From contig OY762937.1 of the NCBI GenBank assembly GCA_963667005.1, forward strand, positions 3,720,001 to 3,784,000: a stretch of DNA of 64,000 nucleotides, written 5' to 3'. The position numbers and the translations under genes were made by a program. This DNA is from G963662605 sp963667005 (GTDB taxonomy: Bacteria; Bacteroidota; Ignavibacteria; Ignavibacteriales; Ignavibacteriaceae). Below, in pieces: positions 1 to 8,916 of this stretch (position 1 is its first letter; every line of letters starts with the position of its first letter). The notes under the pieces were generated by a model. The model did no database searches. It worked only from the letters and a program-made list of their open reading frames with translations, and was not told the DNA's origin.

Positions 1-119
1 AAATTTTACGAATTGAGATACGAAATCGGTGAAATCACAAACGAACAACTAGTAATTTATCTACAATTTTGCCTAAAAACGCAATTATTAGCATTTTACT
101 GAGAAATAGGTCAAAAAAA

Positions 120-146
120 AAGCCGCTCCCGTTTAAGGAGCGGCTT
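120..146 (-). terminator. Rho-independent terminator of the 1291-residue secreted protein gene
   Basis: A perfect 10-bp stem (AAGCCGCTCC / GGAGCGGCTT) with a 7-nt loop is followed on the minus strand by a run of T. It lies 24 bp past the stop codon at 171. The same stem-loop recurs at 4261-4287 after the paralogous gene. Confidence 0.9.
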
Positions 147-792
147 TGAGTAAACCGTTTGTGTCGAAGTTTATTTAACTTCCTTTTTCTGTAGCCAATT
201 CTGATAGTACGGAAGTGTCTTTGCTCTTTCTTTCGCACTTATCATTCTTGCTGCTGATGGTCTTTGTATGCCTACGTAGTTAAATGAGTTTTGATCTACT
301 ATTGACAGATCAAGTGGATCTACGTATTTATCACCATTCACATCTGTAGCCAATGCCATACCCGCTACATAATTAAACGAATCCTGATCTACCAACGACA
401 GATCCAATGGATCTACGTATCCGTCCTGATTACAGTCTCCGCTATAGATTGCGAATACGCCTGTTGATACTTCTGTTTCGTTATTGCCATAGGCCTGACT
501 GGCTGCTGTTGTGAAATCGTAACTTGCTGTACTGCCCTTCGTGAATGTTACTCCCGAAGCACTCCAGGTCTCTACACTGTTGCGGTGTTTGATTACTATA
601 TAATAGTTTCCGCTTGCTGCTGCGCTGAAGGTTCCTGTGGCTATATATGTCAGCGAATCCAGTACTACGTCAGCTGAATCTACTATGGCGTATGGTGTGC
701 TTGCATTTGCCAACAATACGCGTATCGTATCTATTCCGTTCAAGTATCCGCCTGCATTATAGAATCCTTGCGGGATTACTTTGACTGTGACG
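120..792 (-). repeat. Direct repeat copy A: C-terminal module plus terminator
   Basis: This stretch is repeated at 4261-4933 with a constant offset of about 4141 bp. Positions 274-525 match 4415-4666 base for base (252 nt with no mismatch by eye), and scattered substitutions appear outside that core. The repeat covers the terminator and the last ~205 codons of each secreted protein and stops abruptly just past the TTTGACTGTGAC block, where the two genes become unrelated. Recent duplication or gene conversion is the likely cause. Confidence 0.9.
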
Positions 793-3700
793 TGGCCAGA
801 GCCGAAACCACCACCGGTGATTTCGTTGAATGAAGTCAATCCGGTTCCAGTGAAATTATTGTTAGCAGCATCCACAGCGCCTAATGGAGTCCATGTTGAG
901 CCGTTATATAATCCACCGTAAATGTTTGCCTCAGTACCGGCAATGTCTCCATCCGCGTAGGTTGCAGTAACATTGTACACAGGTGAAGTGATACCATTAG
1001 CGGTAAGAGTCCATGTGCGGTTAAGATAATCTGTCGCACTGGTGTTATGAGAACTCTTTGTTCCAACCGCTTTGGCGCTGATGTAAGCAGAAGCCAGTGT
1101 ACCGCTTGAGAGGGTAACACTTATCGGTGCATACGAACTACCGCTACCTAATGGGAAATTGAACGTTGTTGGAACTGAAGAGATACTCTTTCTTACAACA
1201 CCTGTTCCGGTAGCCGCAATCATATTAGTAGCAGAAGGAGTACCTGACACACTACCGTTTAATGTCAGATTATTTGATCCGAGCGACAAAACACCGGATG
1301 TCATTGTATATGTACCCGATACTGTTGTCGCATTTGTTAATGTAACACCAGCAGAATTATTAATAGCCAGATTTGTTACTGATGAAGGTAAAGCATCACC
1401 GGTAACCTGGGCTGCGCTTCCTGCGTATTCGTAACGTGATGCACTATAATTGCGCGTCGTTGTCTGAATTGGTCCGGATGCTGCAGATGCAGAAATACCG
1501 GATGCAGAGCCGATTAACAGCGGACCATTTACATTGATTGTACCGGTTCCGGTAATTACTTGGGAAGCGTTTCTGAAATCAGCCGTATCAGAAACATTAA
1601 TAACACCATTATTAACAAATGTAACCGCGACTCCCGTACCGGCAGAGTTATTAGAATTCGTTCCGTTGGGATAGAGCTTCGTTACATTGAGTGTTCCGGA
1701 AGCCCCGATCGTTACGTTACATGTTTTGCCTGAGGTCGTACCGAGATTGAAGTAATTCGAATAACCCCAGCCCGGGACTGTTGTGTTGGTATCAGGATCG
1801 GGTACACCGGATTGAAAAGTCATCGTACCATTAATATTTATTGTTTGGCTAAACGTTCCAAGCGAGTGCGAAGACGATATATTATTGTAGCACGCCCAAG
1901 GAGCGAATGTAAGTGTCTTACCTGCATTAATCGTAAGAGTGTTATTATCTCCTGCAACAGCGTAATATGCGAAAGCATTACCTGCGTTGGATGAACCGTG
2001 ATAATTCAAGGTTACGTTACGGTCGATTGTAACTGTAGTACTTGCAGTATTTGTTCTCAAGCGGTTGATGCTCACTAAACCCGTGCTTCCCGTAATGGTC
2101 AGGTTGGTAGAAAAAACATCAATGCCAATGCCGTCTGCACGATCACCGGTATTTGCAGAGCCTAACGCGCTGTTTGTTCCGTTAACTTCCAACGTGGCAC
2201 CGTAGATTTTTATATATCTACCGGTTGTTGTAGTAGTTCCGGTTTTCAATGTTCCGCCATTAACAACGTGAAGATCTTTACATGGATACGGTGAGTTATC
2301 AAGAGTAACATTGTTGAGTACCCAAACATTATCTGCGGAAGTAGGAATGACAGATGGCGTGGTATTCCAGCCGGAACCATCCCATTGCTTCCATGTACCG
2401 ACTGCAGTCCAGTTACCATCAACTGTTGATCCATAGTCTCCTGTCGCGTAAGGAACAGTTAAGAATGAAACATCGCTGCCGTAAGCAGTACCGGCGCTAT
2501 TTATGGCGTAAGCACGAACGTGATATGTAACGCTTTCCGTAAGTCCGGTAATAGAACTGGAAAAACTTCCCGTACCCGATCCGCCGGTTATTTTATTATC
2601 AGCAGTTGTCGGATTGGAACTTGTACTCCAGCATATACCTCTCTCTGTAACAGTTGCACCTCCATCCGAGGTCACATTACCGCCGCTGGTCGCAGAGGTC
2701 GCAGTAATATTTGTTGTTGATGCTGTGGTAACTGTAGGTAACGTTGCTGCCGCCAAGGTTGTAAAAGTACTATCCGCTCCGTATGAAGTACCATTGGTAT
2801 TCGTGGCATATGCTCTAACGTGATATGTCGTTCCGAGAGTAAGGCCGGTAATTGAACTTGTGAAAGTTCCGGTTCCCGTTCCGTCAGAAGTAAAACTGTT
2901 GCTGAGTGTCGGATTTGCAGATGTGCTCCAGCAAACGCCTCTTGCAGTAACAGTTGAGCCGCCGGATGCAGTAACGTTTCCACCGCTGGTCGCGTAAGTT
3001 AATCCGATATTCGTTGTAGCGGCAGTAGTCACTACAGGTGTTGATGATAATGTAGTGAATGAAACATCAGCACCATAAACAGTACCGTAGGTGTATGTTG
3101 CGTAAGCACGAACGTGATATGTTGTTGCCGGAGAAAGGCTCGTTAAGCTGCCTGTAATGGCTCCTAATGATGTTCCGCCATCAGTTGTATGGCTATCGCT
3201 TACCGTCGGATTCGCTGATGTGCTCCAGCAAAAACCGCTAACGGTTATTGCCGGGTCACCAAGATTTGTGATGTTGCCATACGCTGTTGCAGTCAGTGCA
3301 GCAATGTTTGCAATACTATCAGTTGAAACTACAGGTAGTACTCCTGTTGCTTGTGCATTTCCCATGAGTTTTACCTTTGCAGCGCAAAGCCACATGCTTT
3401 GTGTCGCGACAGTATAATATGGGTAAACCCGCAGGAAGAACGAACCTCCATTTGAGACCGACATAGTTGCGGAGTTAAAGGACGTCGACCAGTAATTTAC
3501 TCGTGAAGCAAAAACCGAAGTCGAACCTGAGCTCATTCCTGAAGAGGCGCCAAGAATAAGTCCGTTTTGACCGCCGCCTGCAACAGTAATGGTTGAATTC
3601 ACCGCACTATTTGATGCAAACGTTGTAAAGTTTGTTCCGTCAGTAGAGTATGCGAGCTGTACTTTCATGCCACCGCCAGAATTACTACATCCAAGATATA

Positions 3701-4046
3701 ACTCAACACCAGTCATATTCAGGGTGTAACCTGAAGCCGGAGAAATCTTGTATTCTTCATAGACAGCTCCTGCTCCAGTACTGGTATATAAAGTGCCCCA
3801 AGCGGCTGTGTTACTTACAACCAAACCCAAAGTACTCGCTACTGTTTTTGTGCCTGATGAATAAGAAGTATTAGCTACCAAGTTTGACGTAAATGTCATT
3901 GCAGATGCTTGAACATTCCCTGAAATAGTTGGGGCAGTATTGGTTCCGGGTGAATTCGGCCACAAGGCATATGCCTGTGCCCAAACTTCCGAAACAGAAA
4001 TCAGAACAGCAAATAATAATAGTAACCAAGTAGTACGTTTGTTCAT
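171..4046 (-). CDS. Large secreted protein with Fn3-like repeats and C-terminal dockerin-like module
   Basis: This is a 1291-residue exported protein of unknown function. It starts with a signal peptide (MNKRTT, a hydrophobic stretch, then AQA), and the mRNA has AGGAG ahead of the ATG. After a ~200-residue N-terminal domain come three ~95-residue Fn3-like repeats (about 235-530), each with an RGVCWSTS-type strand and a TYHVRAYA strand. A low-complexity Ser/Thr/Asn-rich beta-repeat region follows (about 540-1000). The last ~90 residues carry two calcium-loop repeats of the dockerin type (GDCNQDGYVDPLDL and DVNGDKYVDPLDL) and a basic tail ending QNWLQKKEVK. The C-terminal ~205 residues are nearly identical to those of the next gene. 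There are no catalytic motifs I recognise. A surface adhesin or a polysaccharide-binding protein in a pectin-degrading locus is plausible but inferred. Confidence 0.85.
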   Translation of the reverse strand: MNKRTTWLLLLFAVLISVSEVWAQAYALWPNSPGTNTAPTISGNVQASAMTFTSNLVANTSYSSGTKTVASTLGLVVSNTAAWGTLYTSTGAGAVYEEYKISPASGYTLNMTGVELYLGCSNSGGGMKVQLAYSTDGTNFTTFASNSAVNSTITVAGGGQNGLILGASSGMSSGSTSVFASRVNYWSTSFNSATMSVSNGGSFFLRVYPYYTVATQSMWLCAAKVKLMGNAQATGVLPVVSTDSIANIAALTATAYGNITNLGDPAITVSGFCWSTSANPTVSDSHTTDGGTSLGAITGSLTSLSPATTYHVRAYATYTYGTVYGADVSFTTLSSTPVVTTAATTNIGLTYATSGGNVTASGGSTVTARGVCWSTSANPTLSNSFTSDGTGTGTFTSSITGLTLGTTYHVRAYATNTNGTSYGADSTFTTLAAATLPTVTTASTTNITATSATSGGNVTSDGGATVTERGICWSTSSNPTTADNKITGGSGTGSFSSSITGLTESVTYHVRAYAINSAGTAYGSDVSFLTVPYATGDYGSTVDGNWTAVGTWKQWDGSGWNTTPSVIPTSADNVWVLNNVTLDNSPYPCKDLHVVNGGTLKTGTTTTTGRYIKIYGATLEVNGTNSALGSANTGDRADGIGIDVFSTNLTITGSTGLVSINRLRTNTASTTVTIDRNVTLNYHGSSNAGNAFAYYAVAGDNNTLTINAGKTLTFAPWACYNNISSSHSLGTFSQTININGTMTFQSGVPDPDTNTTVPGWGYSNYFNLGTTSGKTCNVTIGASGTLNVTKLYPNGTNSNNSAGTGVAVTFVNNGVINVSDTADFRNASQVITGTGTINVNGPLLIGSASGISASAASGPIQTTTRNYSASRYEYAGSAAQVTGDALPSSVTNLAINNSAGVTLTNATTVSGTYTMTSGVLSLGSNNLTLNGSVSGTPSATNMIAATGTGVVRKSISSVPTTFNFPLGSGSSYAPISVTLSSGTLASAYISAKAVGTKSSHNTSATDYLNRTWTLTANGITSPVYNVTATYADGDIAGTEANIYGGLYNGSTWTPLGAVDAANNNFTGTGLTSFNEITGGGFGSGHVTVKVIPQGFYNAGGYLNGIDTIRVLLANASTPYAIVDSADVVLDSLTYIATGTFSAAASGNYYIVIKHRNSVETWSASGVTFTKGSTASYDFTTAASQAYGNNETEVSTGVFAIYSGDCNQDGYVDPLDLSLVDQDSFNYVAGMALATDVNGDKYVDPLDLSIVDQNSFNYVGIQRPSAARMISAKERAKTLPYYQNWLQKKEVK

Positions 4047-4260
4047 GCGACTTCTCCTATTAAATAAATAAAACTATCGTAATAAACAGAACCGGTTGAG
4101 TGTGTTGATCCAGTGGAAAATTTGCTCTCTCTTGTAAGCGCAAAAGTTATCGCTAACTTTTTATGTTATCAGTTATAAATTAGAAAAATATTTCTAAGAA
4201 AACCAAAGAAATCGAAACATTAAAAATATTTAAGATTTTGGCGGGTAAGGAGAAATAAAA

Positions 4261-4287
4261 AAGCCGCTCCCGTTTAAGGAGCGGCTT
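4261..4287 (-). terminator. Rho-independent terminator of the 1319-residue secreted protein gene
   Basis: This has the same 10-bp stem and loop as at 120-146, followed on the minus strand by a T-run, 24 bp beyond the stop codon at 4312. It belongs to the duplicated block. Confidence 0.9.
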
Positions 4288-4933
4288 TGAAGAAATAGGT
4301 TGTGTTAAAGCTTACTTAGCTTCTTTTTTCTGCAGCCAATTCTGATAGTACGGAAGTGTCTTTGCTCTTTCTTTCGCACTTATCATTTTTGCAGCTGATG
4401 GTCTTTGTATACCCACGTAGTTAAATGAGTTTTGATCTACTATTGACAGATCAAGTGGATCTACGTATTTATCACCATTCACATCTGTAGCCAATGCCAT
4501 ACCCGCTACATAATTAAACGAATCCTGATCTACCAACGACAGATCCAATGGATCTACGTATCCGTCCTGATTACAGTCTCCGCTATAGATTGCGAATACG
4601 CCTGTTGATACTTCTGTTTCGTTATTGCCATAGGCCTGACTGGCTGCTGTTGTGAAATCGTAACTTACTGTACTGCCCTTCGTGAATGTTACTCCTGAAG
4701 CACTCCAGGTCTCTACACTGTTGCGGTGTTTAATTACTATATAATAGTTTCCGCTTGCTGCTGTGCTGAAGGTTCCTGTGGCTGTGTAGGTTAGTGAATC
4801 CAGTAATGCGTCAGCTGAATCTACTACTGCATACGGACTTGCTGCATCTGCCAGTAATATCCGTATTGTATCTATTCCATTCAAGTATCCGCCCGCATTA
4901 TAGAATCCTTGCGGGATTACTTTGACTGTGACA
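4261..4933 (-). repeat. Direct repeat copy B: C-terminal module plus terminator
   Basis: This is the second copy of the block at 120-792. It encodes the dockerin-like C-terminus of the next secreted protein. Positions 4415-4666 are identical to 274-525. Confidence 0.9.
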
Positions 4934-7900
4934 CTGCCAGAGCTGATGAATGCTTTTGCTGTAAATTCACCGCCTGCAGTTTGAGCAGAAGCAGTAAATG
5001 TATGCGCACCAGTATTAACAGCACCGAGGTTCGTCCATGCTGCTGAAGCATAAACAGCACCGGATAACTGGGATTCAGTTCCGACTACATCACCCGGTAA
5101 ATAAGTAAATACAGCATCATACGAAGGTGTTGTAACACCATTCAACGTAAGAGTCCAATAGCGGTTAAGATATTCTGACGATTCACTGATATTGCTGTTC
5201 TTTGTATTGCTTACTGCAATTCCAACAGTATCAGCTGTAAACGTACCGCTGTTCAACGTGTAGGTTACAGGAGAATAATCCGATGTACCGTTTGCATCAC
5301 CAACCGGGAATGTAAACGAATGGGGAACTGCTCCGGTAAGTACTTTTTTAACACTACCCGTTCCGCTCGAGATAATCATATTAGAAGCGGATGGTGTGCC
5401 TGAAATTGTTGCAGCACTACCTAAAATGAGATGTGCGTTTCCGACATCGAGAGCGCCACTGGTTAATGTCAGCGTACCAAGAATAGCTACGTCTGAATTC
5501 AGATATAAGCCAAGTGAGTTATTGAGAATAATCGTAGCAGTAGATGCAATAGTCAACGTACCATTGTTAGTAATCGACTGCTGTGCTGTTCCATTAAATG
5601 TTACGTTACCAGCTGTCGGCGAAAATGCCAATGTAGCACCTGAAGCGACTGAAATATTGCCCTTAACTACTGTGCCACCGGTAAGGTTGAGATTACAGGT
5701 TCCCTGATCTACAATAATACCTTCGACGGTAAGCGGTGTAGAACCGGTACCAGTCAAAGTTCCTGAATAATCATATTCAAAATTCGCGTATGTGCGGTTT
5801 GAAAGTGATGGTGATGATGATGACTGATGTTTATAGGTACTTCCTGATTTGAAAAGTACTCTTGAACTCGGTGCAGATAAAGCAAACGGGTTGCTTCCTG
5901 TCTTGAAAATAAAAGTAGCTCCCGAGTTAAAAACGACAGCGTTGGCATTACCGGTATTGTTGAAAATGTTGCCGCTGCAGTTTTGTGTAATCGATGAACC
6001 GTTAAGGAAATTTACCGACGCACTATCAACAGGAACCAATTTGTGTGCTGCTCCTTCGAGAAGCATTGTGCCGGAGATACTACCGGTGGCTCCAGTCGGA
6101 ATAGCAAGAGTCAACGCGAATGATGATCCTGACAAATTCAAAGCTGAGCCTGCATCAACATTAAGATCAGTGCCGCTGCCATTACCTACTGTGAGGGTGG
6201 AAGTTGCAGATCCGACTAATTTTAGTGTCGTATTGCCTGTTACGGTCAATTTGCCAATCGTTTGGCTTGCTGCTAAAACAACAGAATCAGCTGCACCATT
6301 ATTGAAAAGTAACTGATCATTCGTCAATGCTGAAGTTCTTGAAGGGCTCCAGTTTGTTGCAGTTGCCCATGCATTATCAGTTGCACCGGTCCAGGTGTAT
6401 GTAGTAGGAGCCTGAACAAGGAACGCGCTGCTTGTCGCATTAGTTAACGTTCCGGAAGCGGCCGTTAATGTAGCGCTAGCTGCACCTGCCGTAAATACAA
6501 GAGAACTAAATGTGGCTAAACCACTAACCGGAGTGGCAGAAACCGGAGAACCGGTCAATGTTGTACCGTTGGCGGTTAATGATACCGAGGTAACATAATC
6601 GAGATCACGACTTCCGAGGGCATCAACAGCTGCTACTGTAACAGCCGGAGTCATGGTTGCATCAATTGCAACAGTTGAAGGCTGCTGAACAAAGCTCAAT
6701 TTGCTTGCAGTAACTGCAACCTTGTTAGCATCGGTAGCGGTCGAACTTGCTGCTCCACCTGCGTTAGCATCGGCAAACAGTGAGCCGGATGAGAGAGCTG
6801 TTGCAGAAGTGACCGTAAATGAGAATTGTGTGTTATCAGTAACAGAAGCTGCAAAGCTCGCACGCAGTGAAAACGTCTTTGTTCCGCCGTCGGCTGCTGC
6901 AAGAGTAAGTCCGTTAAAGGTAATTGTTGAACCGGCAGCAACTTCAGCTATTTTCGTTGTGCCGTCAAAAATACCAACCTCACGAAGTACAGAGGAATTA
7001 GCAACGCTAAAAGAAATGTTAGTGAGGGTTGTTGCAAAATTATCGGCATCTGTTGTGCCTGCACCATCGCGAATATCAAACTTCGCTACTTCAAGAGAAG
7101 ATGAAGTAAGCGTAGCTTCCTGATGTGAAGTATAATCTATATTAGTCGGAGCGGTGAATGAAGCATTTGCAATAATATCCGACAGCGCTGAACCGGCGGC
7201 GGCTGTTGTGGCCTGGCTGTTCGGGTTGTTTGTTCCGTCGGTTGTTAAAAATTTACTGGTCGCGCCACTTCCATTATATTCAAATACTTTAACATAGTAT
7301 GTTGTTCCGGGGTCTAAACCTGAAACAGCAACGCTGGTTCCGGTACCGTTGTATATTGTTTGTTCGCCTGAACCGCCATACACGGCATTGGCTGTATAGG
7401 TTGTACCATCAACAGCAGTAAAACTGTTTGTCGTGTTGATTTTAACAACCCGTCCTGCACCGTTACCGTTTGTCCAACCAGCTGTAAATCCGGTTTGTCC
7501 GACTCCGGTAAAATTAACATTTGTTGCTTGTGTGGTTGGGGCGACTGTAGCTCCAACAGGCGTAATGCTCACATTATCAAGACTAAGCGCCTGTGCATTT
7601 GATGTTGTCGTACCGGAAGCTACTGAATAGTTCCATGCGAGATATAACGATGAACCGGCGTTTACCGTAACTGTCAAAGTTTTATTTGTGACAGAGGATG
7701 TCGCTCCCGGAGCTGTAGCGTATCCGGCATTTGATCCATCGGCTGCGATAGTAGTAAGAAAGTCAGTTCCTGCTGAAGTCCAGGTAGAACCATCGGTTGA
7801 ATAATACATCTGAATAGAAAAACCGGCGGCGTTTGAGCCCATGCGGTATTTTTCAACATCATAGCTGATAGTGAGACTCGTAATATTCGATGCACCATCG

Positions 7901-8271
7901 TTTTTCAGAAGAGTATAGATATTAACACTTTTACTGGCTGAACTGGATGAAAGTCCACCCACAGCTCTATCACTTCCGTTCGTCGAGGTTCCTGAACCAA
8001 AGTTGTAAATACCATTACCGGCTGTGGAAGATAAGTTAGCACCACCAATAATAGCAGTAGCTGTACCGGCAGCCGTATATGTTCCTACCGTTCTCACGGT
8101 CGTGTTTTTATCAACTTTCCAGGCGTAAGGTAGAGTTGCAGCAGCAACTGTGCCCAAGCTGTCAAAATTCTGAGTGTATGTCGTTCCTGCACTAACCGAT
8201 ACGGTTTGTGCCCAACTAAGGCCAGCAAGGAATACGATCATAAGAAGAGAGAGTAAAATTTTTCGACTCAT
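4312..8271 (-). CDS. Large secreted beta-repeat protein with C-terminal dockerin-like module
   Basis: This 1319-residue exported protein is not recognised as an enzyme. It has an N-terminal signal peptide (MSRKILLSLLMIVFLAGLSWAQ). A ~220-residue domain follows that resembles the beta-sandwich domains of other secreted proteins. Next come an Fn3-like segment (around 245-350, with GLDPGTTYYVKVFEYNGSG), a low-complexity Ala/Ser/Thr/Asn region with a WTGATDNAWATATNWS motif near 630, and two dockerin-like calcium loops at the end. Its C-terminal ~205 residues match the preceding gene almost exactly, while the N-terminal parts do not resemble each other. The shared tail may serve anchoring or export, since no classical T9SS signal is visible. 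The gap of ~265 bp and a separate terminator suggest it is transcribed on its own. Confidence 0.85.
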   Translation of the reverse strand: MSRKILLSLLMIVFLAGLSWAQTVSVSAGTTYTQNFDSLGTVAAATLPYAWKVDKNTTVRTVGTYTAAGTATAIIGGANLSSTAGNGIYNFGSGTSTNGSDRAVGGLSSSSASKSVNIYTLLKNDGASNITSLTISYDVEKYRMGSNAAGFSIQMYYSTDGSTWTSAGTDFLTTIAADGSNAGYATAPGATSSVTNKTLTVTVNAGSSLYLAWNYSVASGTTTSNAQALSLDNVSITPVGATVAPTTQATNVNFTGVGQTGFTAGWTNGNGAGRVVKINTTNSFTAVDGTTYTANAVYGGSGEQTIYNGTGTSVAVSGLDPGTTYYVKVFEYNGSGATSKFLTTDGTNNPNSQATTAAAGSALSDIIANASFTAPTNIDYTSHQEATLTSSSLEVAKFDIRDGAGTTDADNFATTLTNISFSVANSSVLREVGIFDGTTKIAEVAAGSTITFNGLTLAAADGGTKTFSLRASFAASVTDNTQFSFTVTSATALSSGSLFADANAGGAASSTATDANKVAVTASKLSFVQQPSTVAIDATMTPAVTVAAVDALGSRDLDYVTSVSLTANGTTLTGSPVSATPVSGLATFSSLVFTAGAASATLTAASGTLTNATSSAFLVQAPTTYTWTGATDNAWATATNWSPSRTSALTNDQLLFNNGAADSVVLAASQTIGKLTVTGNTTLKLVGSATSTLTVGNGSGTDLNVDAGSALNLSGSSFALTLAIPTGATGSISGTMLLEGAAHKLVPVDSASVNFLNGSSITQNCSGNIFNNTGNANAVVFNSGATFIFKTGSNPFALSAPSSRVLFKSGSTYKHQSSSSPSLSNRTYANFEYDYSGTLTGTGSTPLTVEGIIVDQGTCNLNLTGGTVVKGNISVASGATLAFSPTAGNVTFNGTAQQSITNNGTLTIASTATIILNNSLGLYLNSDVAILGTLTLTSGALDVGNAHLILGSAATISGTPSASNMIISSGTGSVKKVLTGAVPHSFTFPVGDANGTSDYSPVTYTLNSGTFTADTVGIAVSNTKNSNISESSEYLNRYWTLTLNGVTTPSYDAVFTYLPGDVVGTESQLSGAVYASAAWTNLGAVNTGAHTFTASAQTAGGEFTAKAFISSGSVTVKVIPQGFYNAGGYLNGIDTIRILLADAASPYAVVDSADALLDSLTYTATGTFSTAASGNYYIVIKHRNSVETWSASGVTFTKGSTVSYDFTTAASQAYGNNETEVSTGVFAIYSGDCNQDGYVDPLDLSLVDQDSFNYVAGMALATDVNGDKYVDPLDLSIVDQNSFNYVGIQRPSAAKMISAKERAKTLPYYQNWLQKKEAK

Positions 8272-8781
8272 ATTGATCCTTTTTTTATGTTAATAAACAG
8301 TTTTTAACATCTACGCGGATGTTAATCGTAAACTTTTACATCTACCAAGACGACGATAGTATAATAAAAAAGTGAAGAAACATATAACTATAAGCCAGCG
8401 CAGCCTTGCCACGGGGTGCGTTTTTACCGCTAATTAAGCCTGAGAACACGATAAAAGCCTATAAACAACGTTCATTCTCTCCAAAAAAACATAATTTAAA
8501 TATTATGCCATTAGCATAATACCATTAAAAACGAATTAATGCAAGAGCATAAGTAATAATATTTGATTAAGATTATGCTTAACTTCAAAGTACAATTAAT
8601 TTTTGCAAAATGCAATGTATTTAATAATAAATAAGCCTTTAGCGTTTACTTTACTAATTAACTTATATTATTTCTTTAATATGCCTAATTTTTTAATATT
8701 ATTGCCGCACTATTAACTTATTTTAATTATTCCACTCAAAATTCATTCACCATTGCAAAAATTTGCGACCGGAAGCAAAAA
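8272..8781. other. AT-rich intergenic leader region upstream of the 1319-residue protein gene
   Basis: No gene is visible here. The region is strongly AT-rich except for a short GC-rich patch around 8395-8440, which could fold on the minus strand but matches no riboswitch I can confirm. An inverted repeat ATTATGC-CATTA-GCATAAT lies at 8502-8520. A CTTTAGCGTTTACTTTAC sequence at 8637-8654 resembles one upstream of uxuB at 25709-25726. The promoter of the gene starting at 8271 must lie here. Confidence 0.5.
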
Positions 8782-8807
8782 AAGCCGCCCAAAAAATTGA
8801 GCGGCTT
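8782..8807 (-). terminator. Rho-independent terminator downstream of GH28 gene
   Basis: The stem AAGCCGC / GCGGCTT, extended by CAA/TTG pairs, is followed on the minus strand by CTTTTTTTGC. It lies ~110 bp past the stop of the gene at 8917. Confidence 0.75.
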
Positions 8808-8872
8808 CTAAGTCCGAAGTGAAAAGTTCGAAGTTTAACCGAAGTATTTGTTAATTATAGTATAAATCCGAA

Positions 8873-8907
8873 TGGATTCCGGATCTCCTGAGGCGTCCGG
8901 AATGACA
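8873..8907. repeat. Short intergenic palindromic repeat (TGGATTCCGG ... TCCGGAATGACA)
   Basis: It begins TGGATTCCGG and ends TCCGGAATGACA, so the outer arms can pair. A second element with the same ends is at 11593-11636. Both sit between genes, as expected for a REP/MITE-like family. Confidence 0.6.
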
Positions 8908-8916
8908 AACAGGATA

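Noticed and set aside
5849..7123. Long open frames on the plus strand opposite the 1319-residue secreted protein
   Set aside because: They are antisense shadows of low-complexity Ala/Ser/Thr/Val codons, with no motifs or ribosome sites. The minus-strand protein has a signal peptide and a conserved C-terminus.
8395..8440. GC-rich patch as a cyclic-di-GMP (GEMM) riboswitch upstream of the 1319-residue protein
   Set aside because: Some words resemble GEMM (GCCACGGG-like), but the conserved core and helices could not be placed on either strand.
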